A DNA stretch of 23,423 bases from Pelargonium cotyledonis (lineage: Eukaryota; Streptophyta; Magnoliopsida; Geraniales; Geraniaceae): contig JAYMTA010000882.1 in NCBI GenBank assembly GCA_036897625.1, positions 1 through 23,423 on the forward strand, in the 5' to 3' direction. The notes under the pieces are model-generated. The model was not told where the DNA came from. It was given only the letters and a program-made list of their open reading frames with translations, and searched no databases. Shown here one piece after another: positions 1-9,118 of this stretch (positions are counted from its first letter, which is position 1; each line of letters begins with the position of its first letter). The position numbers and the translations under genes are program-made.

Positions 1-7
1 TCTAGCA

Positions 8-10
<3 letters not shown>

Positions 11-41
<31 letters not shown>
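11..41. repeat. (TA)n microsatellite
   Basis: About fifteen uninterrupted TA dinucleotides near the left edge. Such tracts are common and length-variable in plant intergenic DNA. Confidence 0.95.
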
Positions 42-47
<6 letters not shown>

Positions 48-1650
48 TGATCAATTAAATTATCAAAATTGTCTAATCAAGTATTCTAAATATAATGGTG
101 TCTCTTACCAATTTAATTAGTTGGGTTGGCAAGTTATCATTGGGTTGCTCTTTGCGAACCCATGATCCACCTATTGGACATGTAATTTGGGGTTGGGTTA
201 ACCGGAAAGTGAGCGGTTTAAACTTGGATGGTTTTTCCTTTTTATGGTGTGACTTGTGAGTGTGGATTGAATTAGCGGTTTATCGGTTTTTTCTAAGTAC
301 CCCGTATGTAGTTCATGAGTATAGAAGTTTTAGATGTGTGATTTGACAAAAACAACCTTACTCTTGTTTTAAAATTTCAGTTATATACCATTATAACTGC
401 TGAATTTATTAAACACTAAATTGACTAGAAACATCATTCAGAGTTGGCTACATTTCCCTTTTTCTGGTATGACGTTGAAAACTATATTAAAAAATAGATT
501 TATCGTTAATTCCAATCATTTTCTATTTTGCCAAACAAACGTTAATGGCAGGGTAGAAAAAATTAATTTTCTTTTTTTTTTTTTTTTTTTTTTTTAATCA
601 AAAATTGAATTGTCTTTTTTATTTCTTTTTTTTTTTTAAATCAAGAATTGAATTGTTTTTTATTTGTCCAAATTAGTTGAATATATACTACTACTAATAA
701 ATATTGTTTTCTTAAGCTAAAAAAGAAAACAATTTTATTGCATCAAATCATTCTCCAATAGTGTTATTATCACTAAAAAGACCCGAAGGTTAATTTAACT
801 AGCAAACCCTGACAAATAAATTACAGACGGAGCAAACGCTCGAGTCGCGAAATCGCAAACTCACTACCCTAAAAATAAAAAAATAAAAACCAAGAAAATT
901 ACCAAATATTGTTTTAATAATTAAAAAAAAAAATATTTGTATAAAATAATATGTTACCAAAACATGACATTGCAAATATTTTTTTTTTTGTATCGAAACG
1001 GCATATTTTATTATTCAATCAAATTAGCAATTTTTTTATCGACAATAAGTACTTTTATTCGAGTAAATATTATACAAAAACAAAGTACAAAGAAATACTC
1101 TATCAAAAGAGTAATACTAAAAACATGAAGCAAAAACGATCCAAGAAGAAGAAAAAAAAAACACAAAGAAGACATCCAAGAGGATTGATTCCAGAAGTCA
1201 AAAGTGAAATGATTCGAGAGAGATAACTACAAAAGAGACACAACGAAATCGATCCAAAGTTGCGAGAAGGCATGGGACTGATTGATTGAAGACAACATCA
1301 ATCCAGCTCATCCATTGTTATCTTCTCCTCTTACTAAGAATGAGTATATATACTAACCTCAAGCAAAGTGCCATATGTCATCGCGTGATTCGTCGAAATC
1401 ATAGTGGACCCCACTTGGATGGCTTTGAGCCTTGGCAGGTTGGCGCGTTACGCGCTTGTCAGGCGAGGTCAACCACTTTCGTTGTCCCGTGAGACAGGGC
1501 GTATGACAAAATCCTTGGAAGCGTCTATCTCGTGAGATAACATCCCACGACTTCGAAACTAGCTTTGATATTGTTATGATGACCAAGAGAGTTGGAGCAC
1601 TCCCTAGGCGTTCGAATGGACGTTCAAGATGATGATATGTTCGGCGGACT

Positions 1651-1995
1651 TGGTTGGCATGGTCGACGAACATGGTTGGCTTACCATGATTTGGCGAATA
1701 AGGTTGGCCAACATGGATGACGAGCATGACTGATCAACATGGTTGTCGATCATGGCTAACTAACATGGTTGACATACATGGTTGGTCCACATTGCTGGTG
1801 GGCATGACTAATCAACATGGCTGGCGGGCATGATTGATCAACATGGCTGATGGGTATGGTTGGTCAGCATGGCTGGCAGGCATGGTTTGCAAACATGGCT
1901 GACGGGCATGGTATAGGTCAACATGTTTGGCAAGATTGACGAACATGGTTGGTCAAAATGGTTGACGAGCATGGTTGGCCAACATGTTTGACATG
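1651..1995. repeat. 26-bp minisatellite built from two 13-bp half-units
   Basis: About twelve diverged copies follow one another. Between about 1714 and 1895 the units run aacatggatgacgagcatga, aacatggttgtcgatcatgg, aacatggctggcgggcatga and so on, most of them 26 bp long. Each unit is two related halves of about 13 bp, both built around catgg or catga. Copies at the edges are shortened (13-16 bp) or lengthened (28 bp). The frames running through the array on both strands give repetitive Met/Leu/His/Gln or Cys-rich peptides, which are by-products of the repeat. The GC-richer flanks (about 1290-1650 and 1996-2250) may belong to the same insertion, but I found no clear element ends. Confidence 0.85.
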
Positions 1996-2305
1996 GTCGT
2001 CGACAAACTCGGCACGCGATGACGATTGTGGCATACAACATGCAACGTTGGAGTCGATGTCATCCTTAGGCATTGGAAGCACGCCATGGACTTGGGCACC
2101 GCCGGGCGTCGTTTTCCGTCGCCGACAGTCTCAGAGTTGACATTCGTCTGCTGGGCATCCCTTGGTCACGTGACATTGGGAGTTTTGAAGTTGAGAATCT
2201 TGATGACGGGGTGCTCAGACGCCACTTATCGGTCGTAACTAATCGGTGATGAAACTCGTGGTTTTGGATAGCGCCAATACAGTTTGGATTAACATTTTTG
2301 GTTTA

Positions 2306-2392
2306 AGAATGAGAATGAAGAATGAGATTTTGACTGATGGTGTTTGGATTAGAACACACTGATTCTCATTCCGATTCTAATTCTCATTTCCA
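2306..2392. repeat. Imperfect inverted repeat, MITE-like
   Basis: The left arm (about 2306-2328, aagaatgagaatgaagaatg) is roughly complementary to the right arm (about 2359-2392, gattctcattccgattctaa). The motif tttggatta lies beside both. The size and the GAATGAGAA-type arms fit a small degraded foldback element; ends and target duplications could not be defined. Confidence 0.4.
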
Positions 2393-2889
2393 TATAAGAT
2401 TTCATTTCACTACATTTCACTGTCTCGGAGAAGCTATTTGCAAGAATTTCTTTTTTCTTTTGTATCTAGTTAGTATGTATCGACCTATCGTATTGAGAGA
2501 AGAGAAGTGTTGCAAAAAAAAAAAAAAAAAGCAGTTTACTTTGGTTAAAAATGAAATTAGACGAATAACACCCAAGTGTCGACAAATATTAATCTTTAAT
2601 TTCATCTTTATAATAGCAATAAAAATGTGTTTTTAACATATTTTTGTTGTTCTATGAAATGAAAATTTCAAATGACTAATCACATATTCCATAAATGAAC
2701 AAACTTGAAATAAGGTGAATTCTACTTTAATTAAATTCTAGATGACTTTATAAATTCTAGAAAATTTTAAAAAAGAAGAGAAAAAAAAAAAGCTTTTGAT
2801 TAATTTGCTATTGTCAACAACAATAATAACTCAGAATACGCACATAATTAATAGGTGCCTAATTAATTTGACTTATTGCACTTATCATC

Positions 2890-2901
2890 ATATATATATA
2901 A
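2890..2901 (+). promoter_or_regulatory. Probable TATA box of the BAHD gene
   Basis: The run tatatatataag lies about 80-90 bp upstream of the start codon at 2981. This is where a plant TATA box would sit for a leader of about 50 nt. Part of the run is a simple TA repeat, so its use as a promoter is inferred from position. Confidence 0.5.
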
Positions 2902-2980
2902 GAGTTGCAATCTATCATTGCATAGCATAAAGAGCACCTGATCTTGGAAGAAAACAAAACAAAAATTCAAGTATAGCAAC

Positions 2981-4363
2981 ATGGATCTCATCACAGTGAC
3001 TTCAACAGAAATCATCAAGCCATTTTCACCAACCCTACCTCCCAATAAACCTCTAAAACTCTCTCTTTTTGACCAAATTACCCCATTATCTTACTCTCCG
3101 GCCATCTTATTCTACACCAACAAAGGTCACAATCTCACTCAAAATCCCGAGATCTCTATCAAACTCAAGGACTCGCTTTCGCGAGTCCTCGATCCCTTCC
3201 GACCTCTCGCGGGGAGGGTCAGAGACCACTCCTACATTGAGTGCAACGACCAAGGAGTTTTGTATTCGGAAGCTAAGGTTAATTGTACCATGTCGGACTT
3301 TCTCGAGAGTCTGGAATCGGATCGAGAAAGTAATGATATGAACAAGTTGCTCCCATGCACGCCGCTCGTGAAGCTTCCCAACTCATCCGGTCCTCCGCTC
3401 TCCTTGCAGGTCACATTTTTCTCGGGTGGAAGCGGCGTGGCGATCGGGATGTGCGTGTTGCACACAACTATGGATGCGGTTGGGATGCAGTACTTACTCT
3501 ACAGCTGGGCGGAGACGATGTGCGGTCGTTTCAACCGCCTCATTCCCCCGGACTTCACCGTCGGGGACGCACTCTACCCGCAACGGGAGTCTCCAGCGCT
3601 GCCACCACTCCTCCCGTTGCGCGGGATTTCCTCAACGTTGGAGATGTTCTTGTTTCGCAACGGTTCGTTAAAAACCGCGACTAGAAGATTTTTGTTCAAA
3701 AATGAGGCGATAGAAAGTCTTAGGGGTAGGGCAAAGAGCGAGGAGGTGGCTAAACCTACTCGTTACGAGTCACTTTCTTCGTTCATATGGAAACATATCA
3801 TGAAAGCTTCTAAGAAAGTGCATGGCTGGGCGTTACCGTCCGTGGCTGCCCATGCAGTGAACACGAGGAGAAGGATGGATTCTCCTCTGGGCAATCACTG
3901 CATGGGTAATTTTCAAAACACAGCGATAGTGAAGTCTACAGGAAACATTGAGCTCCCAACGCTAGTAAAAGAGACACATAAATCTTTGAATGGAATGAAT
4001 AGTCAACTGATGAAGCTAATGCAAGGAGAAAAATGTTATGAAGTTTTATCGGAAGTGTGCACAAAAGAGATGAATGAAGCAACAAAACTCGATATGGTCG
4101 ACTTTGTATTTTTTAGTTGCTGGAACAACATGGGGTTCTATGATGTGGACTTTGGATGGGGAAAACCAGATTGGGTTAGAGTTATTGGACAAGGAAACTC
4201 CAAATCAGGTATAGGGAACCTAATTTTCTTGGTTGAAACTAGTTCTAAGGACGGGATTGAGGTAACCATAACACTGGATGAGGAGAAAATGACCGCTATG
4301 GAAAATGATCCAGAATTTCTCAAATTCGTTGTCCCAACCCTAGTATTAGAGGAACTTAAATAA
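2981..4363 (+). CDS. BAHD-family acyl-CoA-dependent acyltransferase, intact single exon
   Basis: The 460-residue protein should transfer an acyl group from acyl-CoA to an alcohol or amine of a specialised metabolite in the cytosol. There is no signal peptide or membrane segment. Both BAHD hallmarks are present: the catalytic HxxxD motif as HTTMD (H161, D165) and the structural DFGWG motif (390-394), followed by KPDWVRV. The length is typical of the family (about 430-470). FDQITPLSYSPAILFYTNKG near residues 30-49 and RPLAGRV at 74-80 are conserved N-terminal features. The general look suggests the vinorine-synthase-like clade (clade III), but substrate cannot be read from sequence. The residue after the catalytic Asp is Ala, where Gly is usual. 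The start at 2981 is the first ATG after the TATA-like run, in context aacATGG. An AATAAA at 4422-4427 is a likely poly(A) signal. Confidence 0.95.
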   Translation: MDLITVTSTEIIKPFSPTLPPNKPLKLSLFDQITPLSYSPAILFYTNKGHNLTQNPEISIKLKDSLSRVLDPFRPLAGRVRDHSYIECNDQGVLYSEAKVNCTMSDFLESLESDRESNDMNKLLPCTPLVKLPNSSGPPLSLQVTFFSGGSGVAIGMCVLHTTMDAVGMQYLLYSWAETMCGRFNRLIPPDFTVGDALYPQRESPALPPLLPLRGISSTLEMFLFRNGSLKTATRRFLFKNEAIESLRGRAKSEEVAKPTRYESLSSFIWKHIMKASKKVHGWALPSVAAHAVNTRRRMDSPLGNHCMGNFQNTAIVKSTGNIELPTLVKETHKSLNGMNSQLMKLMQGEKCYEVLSEVCTKEMNEATKLDMVDFVFFSCWNNMGFYDVDFGWGKPDWVRVIGQGNSKSGIGNLIFLVETSSKDGIEVTITLDEEKMTAMENDPEFLKFVVPTLVLEELK

Positions 4364-4940
4364 CCACATCTTCAATGTTCCACAAGTTATGGTGTTTCTT
4401 ATTTTATAGTTTCGAGAATGTAATAAACTTGTTTTAGATTTACCGAACAACATTTTACTTGTATCTCTAATTTTAGTTATTTGAAGATATAATAAATGAA
4501 TAAATAAACCTATACTTTATCTATTTAGATTCTAATGTTTGAATAACACTTACTAATTATAAACCGAGTTTCTGAAATCTCAGCCAAGGCATAAACGAAA
4601 TGGAAACATACGAGCATTATGCGCCCACAACTTTATTAGAGCGGGTATCAATGTTAATTGATAAGATGACATAACCTTATTTGCTATTATTTATTAGTTG
4701 AGAGTCTTAGCCAATATTTGAAATATCGGTAAACTAACCCTTTTAATAATCAGAAGATAATATTTATGTACCATTAAAAAAAAAAAACACTAGAAAATGT
4801 CTGAAATACCCTCATTGTACATGACATGTCATAGATTTGGATAATGAAACAAAAGCAACAAGGAATTTGCGGGAAGTGGATAAGGAAAAAACCTAAACAA
4901 TTGCGCCTTTTTTCAGAAATTGAATTTCGTGTCAAAAGTT
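4364..4940. other. Intergenic spacer between the BAHD and PIF1 genes
   Basis: AT-rich spacer with the BAHD 3' UTR (poly(A) signal at 4422-4427) at its left and the PIF1 promoter at its right. I see no ORF, RNA gene or structured repeat in it apart from an A run near 4776-4788. Confidence 0.6.
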
Positions 4941-4942
4941 CC

Positions 4943-4951
4943 AAACCCTAA
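4943..4951 (+). promoter_or_regulatory. Telo-box (AAACCCTAA) in the PIF1 leader region
   Basis: An exact AAACCCTAA lies in the probable transcription-start region of the helicase gene, about 50 bp before the proposed leader splice donor. Telo-boxes are known plant promoter or leader elements of genes active in dividing cells, which suits a DNA helicase. Its function here is inferred. Confidence 0.45.
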
Positions 4952-5003
4952 ATATCTGAATCCAAGCTTCTGTGCTTTCTCCGAGCTTCCCTGAGATTTA
5001 TCG

Positions 5004-6120
5004 GTATGGCTCTGGTTCTCATTATTATTAACTTAGTTCAGCAACAATTTATATTTTTTTTAATGGGTTCGCTTTATTATTTTATTGGTCTGGAGCTAAG
5101 AATTTAGTTGGTTTGATTTGTTGGCTGGATATTGTTGAATCTTAAGTCACAATGTGTGATTTGTTCTGGCTAATCTTACTTGTTTTAAACTGTAATGAGA
5201 GGATTTTAGAGTAAGTATCAAGATATGGGTAGAAAGGATTGTTGATTGTGGTAAATTTTTTTGTAAAAAATTAAAAAGAGGAATCACTGTTCTGAATAAT
5301 TTGAAATTGAAAATGGTGTTTTTTGTTTGTGCCTCTCTGGACTCGGGAGTCACCTCTTTGCCTAGGCATGCTAAAACTGTGTGCATAAATGACCACACAA
5401 CAAATGGTTTGAGCCTCGCGCACTGGACAGGCCTTGACCTTGAGTGTGTGAAAGTAAACAAAATGAGTGAGGTGTTGATTCCTTTATGTTTATGTTTATG
5501 TTTATGTTCAAGTGGATAGGAATGTCTTTTGTCGATTCTAGACGTCAAATTTAGCAGGTTTACGTACTATTTGAGTTCATGTGGTATTTGATTGTGTTGG
5601 ATGCGTCATACTTGTACATTAGTAGAATACTCTGTTTGTACTCGCAAAACATGGCTAGTTATTAAATTTTTGACATATTATATTTGCCTTTTCTTGTTTG
5701 TTAAGTTACAATTCAATAGTCTTTGCACTGGATTAAATATGCAAATAGATATGTGCAAGCTTCCCATTAGGTAACAGCAAATTTGTTCTTCTACTTTTTA
5801 CTTGGAACGTTGGTAAAACTTGCTATTTTTTTATTTTTTATTTTTTAGAGTTTTTGTCATGGCAAAAGTTTCATCTACTTCTAAAAATAAAATCAAAATT
5901 TCCTGACAATTATCATTCTCAAAGTTGTTATAGGTATTGAAGGAAGATGAAGAAATCCAAACACCAAACTAATTCAGCCTTCTAACTTATTTTTCAACAA
6001 AGATGTTAGTGTTTCATAGCTCAACTTTTCATACTGAATAAGCAAGCTACAGCAGTTTACTTCTCTTTGTAGTTTATAAGAATTGCAACTGTATTTTAAT
6101 TCTATTTGTTAAACTTGCAG
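5004..6120 (+). other. Probable 5' UTR intron of the PIF1-like gene
   Basis: A T/C-rich leader (about 4950-5003) ends in atcg|gtatgg. A good acceptor, aacttgcag, ends at 6120, about 185 bp upstream of the helicase start codon. The 1.1 kb between is T-rich, typical of a plant intron, and contains no conserved coding sequence. A SINE-like relic lies inside it (5341-5435). Other internal exons are possible; transcript data would decide. Confidence 0.5.
5341..5435 (+). mobile_element. Diverged Au-type SINE relic (3' part)
   Basis: The order of blocks resembles the 3' half of the Au SINE family: actcggga, then cacctctttgcc, ctaaaactg, tgcataaatgacc, and a region ending in gcgcactggacaggcc. The 13-bp tgcataaatgacc (5382-5394) is identical to bases 13657-13669 of the better-preserved copy in VPS24, supporting shared origin. 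No tRNA-like head or target duplication is clear. Confidence 0.4.
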
Positions 6121-6191
6121 ATCATAGATCCTCTTGGGGCAAGTGCTTCCATCTAATCATTTCTGAGCGTGTCATCTCCAACTCTACCCTA

Positions 6192-6218
6192 ATGTATCCA
6201 AGAAATTATATGAAATGA
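6192..6218 (+). other. Upstream ORF 1 in the PIF1 leader
   Basis: ATG at 6192 opens an 8-codon frame (MYPRNYMK) that stops at 6216-6218. It overlaps the next small upstream ORF by four bases (ATGA). Upstream ORFs of this kind often lower translation of the main frame; here that is inferred. Confidence 0.4.
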
Positions 6219-6259
6219 GAAGAAAGTTTCAGGATATATTAAAGTGGCCAAGACCATAA
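6215..6259 (+). other. Upstream ORF 2 in the PIF1 leader
   Basis: ATG at 6215 opens a 14-codon frame (MRRKFQDILKWPRP) ending with TAA at 6257-6259, 46 bases before the helicase ATG. It lies in the same proposed leader exon (from 6121) as the main frame. Confidence 0.4.
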
Positions 6260-6305
6260 TAAGGGTACAGTCTCTATTGTCCAGAAAAGGGTTTTGAAAG
6301 AAATT

Positions 6306-7763
6306 ATGAAGAGCATGAGTCTTCTCACCACTGCAATAGCTGTATATAGAAATATGAGCAGTAAAGCTACTAGCAAAACCGCAAACTTCCCTCGGAAGAT
6401 TTGCGCGAAAAAGAAGAACTGGTCCATTAAGTTCAGAACCACTGCCAAATGGACTTCTGAACAGGAAAAAATCATATTTAAAATAAAAGATGGCTCCTCT
6501 GTGTTTATTACAGGATCGGCTGGTACTGGGAAAACCTTCTTGTTAGAGCATATCATTGAAGTGTTGGAAAATATTCATGGAGACTCTCACATTTCTGTTA
6601 CGGCAACCACTGGAGTGGCTGCTTGTGCTCTTAAGGGACAGACACTTCACTCTTTTGCAGGCATTGGATTAGGCGCAGCTCCATGTGAACTCTTGCTGGA
6701 AAAGGTGCGTAAAGATAAGAGAAGTTATAAGAGGTGGAAGAGTGTAAAGGCATTGGTTATAGATGAAGTTAGCATGCTTCCTGCAGAATTGTTTGACAAA
6801 CTTGAATTCTTAGCAAGAAAAACGCGGAAGATTAACAAGACCTGGGGTGGAATACAGCTTGTTGTGTGTGGGGATTTCCTTCAGTTGCCTCCCATTATTG
6901 ATAAACAGACGTCATCTAATAAAGAGTTTGCATTTGAAGCTGATTGCTGGAATTCAAGCTTTGATTCACAGTTCGAACTTACAAAGGTTTTCCGGCAATC
7001 AGACTTTCAGCTTATCAAATTGCTTCAAGGTATGAGGACAGGAAAGTGTGATTCTGAAGACTTGAAGTTTCTAAAACAATCCTGCTCACTAGCCAAACCA
7101 GCAGACCCCTCAGTAGTTCAGCTCTACCCAAGGAGAGCAGATGTGGATAGAGTGAACGAGGTGCAATTGAAAAGGTTAGGTGGGGATCAAGTTATTTATC
7201 GAGCTGTTGATAGTGGTATAGGTCCTTGGAGGAAGCAGCTCAAACTAGGGATAGCACCTGAAACTGTTGTGCTCTGTGAAGGTGCAAGAGTGATGTTGAT
7301 CAAGAATTTAGATACCGAGCAACAACTGGTAAATGGAACCGCTGGTACAATTTCAGGATTTATAACATGCAAGAAAGCACATGTTAATGCTATATGTACT
7401 GATGGCCTGTTACCGGTGGTGAAATTTGATTCGGGGCTGAAGTTGGTGATTCAACCAGAAGAATGGTCTCTTATGAATCAAAATGAAGTTGTTGCCACGA
7501 GGAAGCAAGTACCCCTTATTCTGGCATGGGCTTTAAGCATTCACAAATGCCAGGGAATGACTCTCGACAAACTTCATGCTGATCTCACCAAAACTTTTGG
7601 CTTTGGAATGGTCTATGTTGCACTTTCCCGTGTGAGAAGCTTGGATGGTCTCCATTTATCTGGTTTCAATCCCTCGAAGATTCGGGCGCACCCGAAAGTT
7701 TTGCGATATTATCGATCCTTTAGTGACAAACAAGATAATAAGGATGAGGATGATGGTGTCTAA
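6306..7763 (+). CDS. PIF1: PIF1-like 5'-to-3' DNA helicase, intronless coding region
   Basis: This 485-residue protein is a superfamily 1B ATP-dependent helicase of the PIF1 family, whose members unwind DNA and G-quadruplexes in nuclear and mitochondrial genome maintenance. The core motifs occur in order: Walker A GSAGTGKT (70-77), TATTGVAACALKGQTLHSFAG (about 99-119), Walker B IDEVSML (152-158), GDFLQLPPI (189-197), FRQ (229-231), LVNGTAGTI (341-349), IHKCQGMTL (412-420) and YVALSRV (437-443). The core is therefore complete. The first 45 residues are basic and rich in Ser, Thr and Ala with few acids, compatible with an organelle-targeting peptide. The frame stays open upstream to a stop at 6240-6242 but has no ATG before 6306; TTG at 6294 is an unlikely start. 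It lacks the Rep domain of Helitron RepHel proteins, so it looks like a cellular gene. The C-terminus is short and acidic. Confidence 0.92.
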   Translation: MKSMSLLTTAIAVYRNMSSKATSKTANFPRKICAKKKNWSIKFRTTAKWTSEQEKIIFKIKDGSSVFITGSAGTGKTFLLEHIIEVLENIHGDSHISVTATTGVAACALKGQTLHSFAGIGLGAAPCELLLEKVRKDKRSYKRWKSVKALVIDEVSMLPAELFDKLEFLARKTRKINKTWGGIQLVVCGDFLQLPPIIDKQTSSNKEFAFEADCWNSSFDSQFELTKVFRQSDFQLIKLLQGMRTGKCDSEDLKFLKQSCSLAKPADPSVVQLYPRRADVDRVNEVQLKRLGGDQVIYRAVDSGIGPWRKQLKLGIAPETVVLCEGARVMLIKNLDTEQQLVNGTAGTISGFITCKKAHVNAICTDGLLPVVKFDSGLKLVIQPEEWSLMNQNEVVATRKQVPLILAWALSIHKCQGMTLDKLHADLTKTFGFGMVYVALSRVRSLDGLHLSGFNPSKIRAHPKVLRYYRSFSDKQDNKDEDDGV

Positions 7764-8810
7764 TTAGGATGATGAAGATGTGCTGCTGTTTTCTTGAGGT
7801 TTTAGATTAATGAAGCCATTTAGGATAAAAATATTTCTCACTTTCTGAAGTCCTATATGCATTGTTGTTTTGAGGTTTAATTGTGTCAACATATGGTAAG
7901 GGCTTACATGAAGGTCAATTTTATTGCTTTGCAAGAATACTCAAGAAACACTTCATTTTTCCCTTGTCTGTTTAGTTGGCTGATTGCTTTGGTTTGAAGG
8001 GAAATTGTTATTCACCTCATGATTTGCCTTTGCCATTACACATGAATTAGCACTAGATGCAAATTCTTTTCCTTTACGACCCATTATTCGTAATGTCCTA
8101 CTACAGTTACATTTGAATTGTGTATGTGTGCTATTTTTTTTCCTTGTGTATTTTCCATTTTGCCATGCAGATCAGATTAGTTCATCAGTATCACATGACA
8201 ATATGATATGCCTATGCAGTGGTTCATTCACTGGCTAAAAGTCAATTGCATAATCTTCAAGCAGTTGAGACCTCATAGAAGATGTAAGAAATATGTGATG
8301 CATTACTTGGAATGTTTCAGGAAAACTGATATGTTTGTAGAATTTCCCGTCTTTTCTATTGCAGATGATAATTTTATTCCCATCAGATGTGGTAGGAACT
8401 GTACATATTAGCTACCAATCTTTGATTTAATAATGTTAGGGATTTCGTATATTTGGATTCTGTGGAATGATTTCCTTTCCTTGTATACACTCGTTCAAAT
8501 AGGGTCTCGAACAATTCTTCTCCTTCATACTCAACAATATGGAATCATAGCTCTGAATAAAATTATTCTACATTCATTCTGATATTTTCTTCTCTTTTTT
8601 TTTAAAAAAAAATCTTGAAACTGATATTTTTATTATTATGCAGAGCAGTAGTTTTGGAAACTTAGCTACTCTCTATGTTTCCATTTCCAGAAACACCATC
8701 AGAGTGGCATTCTGTTGAGTTCAGTGACCATGGAGGTGAATACCTGAAACTCTGTTTGGATACAATTCTATTCCAGTTTGGGTTTTAGAGTACATGAGTA
8801 CGTTCTTAAA
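7764..8810. other. PIF1 3' region and intergenic DNA
   Basis: T-rich DNA holding the PIF1 3' UTR. An AATAAA occurs at 8556-8561 but is far from the stop codon. The only frame, 67 codons at 8208-8411, shows no family likeness. I see no other gene. Confidence 0.5.
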
Positions 8811-9118
8811 TGGTCCCTTTAGTATCTATTTTGTATAAAATTAGTCATAAATGCGATTTTTGTTCCAATTTAGACCCTTCAGATTTAGTATTAACTTTTA
8901 TGTCAAAATGGTTTCATTAGAATTCATTTTGTTCCAAAAAGGTTACCACGCCATCAGTAACTGGTGACCTATTTGGAACTAAATGGATACTAAAGCAATT
9001 ATCGAAACAAAAACCGAATTAAGGACAATTTGGTACAAAATGTGTATTGTGGAGTCTAAGTTGGAACAATATTCAAACAGGGAAGCAAGTTAGTACAAAA
9101 TGGACATTAAAGGGACTG
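8811..9118. mobile_element. Small non-autonomous DNA transposon (MITE), ~310 bp
   Basis: The left end tggtccctttagtatctatt is matched by the reverse complement of the right end (cagtccctttaatgtccatt), and both continue into ttgta. The complementarity extends weakly inward: ttttgttccaatttagac near 8858 pairs with gtctaagttggaacaa near 9053. No coding capacity is present. The target duplication is unclear; a TTA-type site is possible but not convincing. Confidence 0.65.

Larger units (their letters stand above)
1..2890. other. Gene-poor, repeat-rich intergenic DNA upstream of the BAHD gene
   Basis: No reading frame here resembles a known protein; the short frames fall in poly(A)-rich or repeat DNA. 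The stretch holds a (TA)n tract (11-41), long T runs (about 571-595 and 627-637), a GC-richer block (about 1290-2250) containing a 26-bp minisatellite, and an imperfect inverted repeat near 2306-2392. The proximal part (2640-2890) is ordinary AT-rich promoter DNA for the gene that follows. Confidence 0.6.

Noticed and set aside
1359..1727. 122-codon minus-strand frame before the minisatellite
   Set aside because: It runs into the repeat array and shows no recognisable domain; it looks like a by-product of GC-richer repeat DNA.
1838..2140. Frames of 63-67 codons across the 26-bp repeat
   Set aside because: Their peptides follow the DNA repeat on both strands, with no protein-like constraint.
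5147..5548. 133-codon minus-strand frame antisense to the PIF1 leader intron
   Set aside because: It overlaps the SINE-like relic and AT-rich intron, with no domain or supporting context.
6294..6305. A start for the helicase at 6294, giving 489 residues
   Set aside because: The codon at 6294 is TTG. The first ATG in the frame is at 6306, and no evidence supports non-ATG initiation.
6239..6556. 105-codon minus-strand frame over the helicase N-terminus
   Set aside because: Antisense shadow of a clearly conserved plus-strand gene.
6306..7763. The helicase as a Helitron transposon fragment
   Set aside because: All helicase motifs are intact, there is no Rep domain nearby, no Helitron end was found, and it has a gene-like leader.
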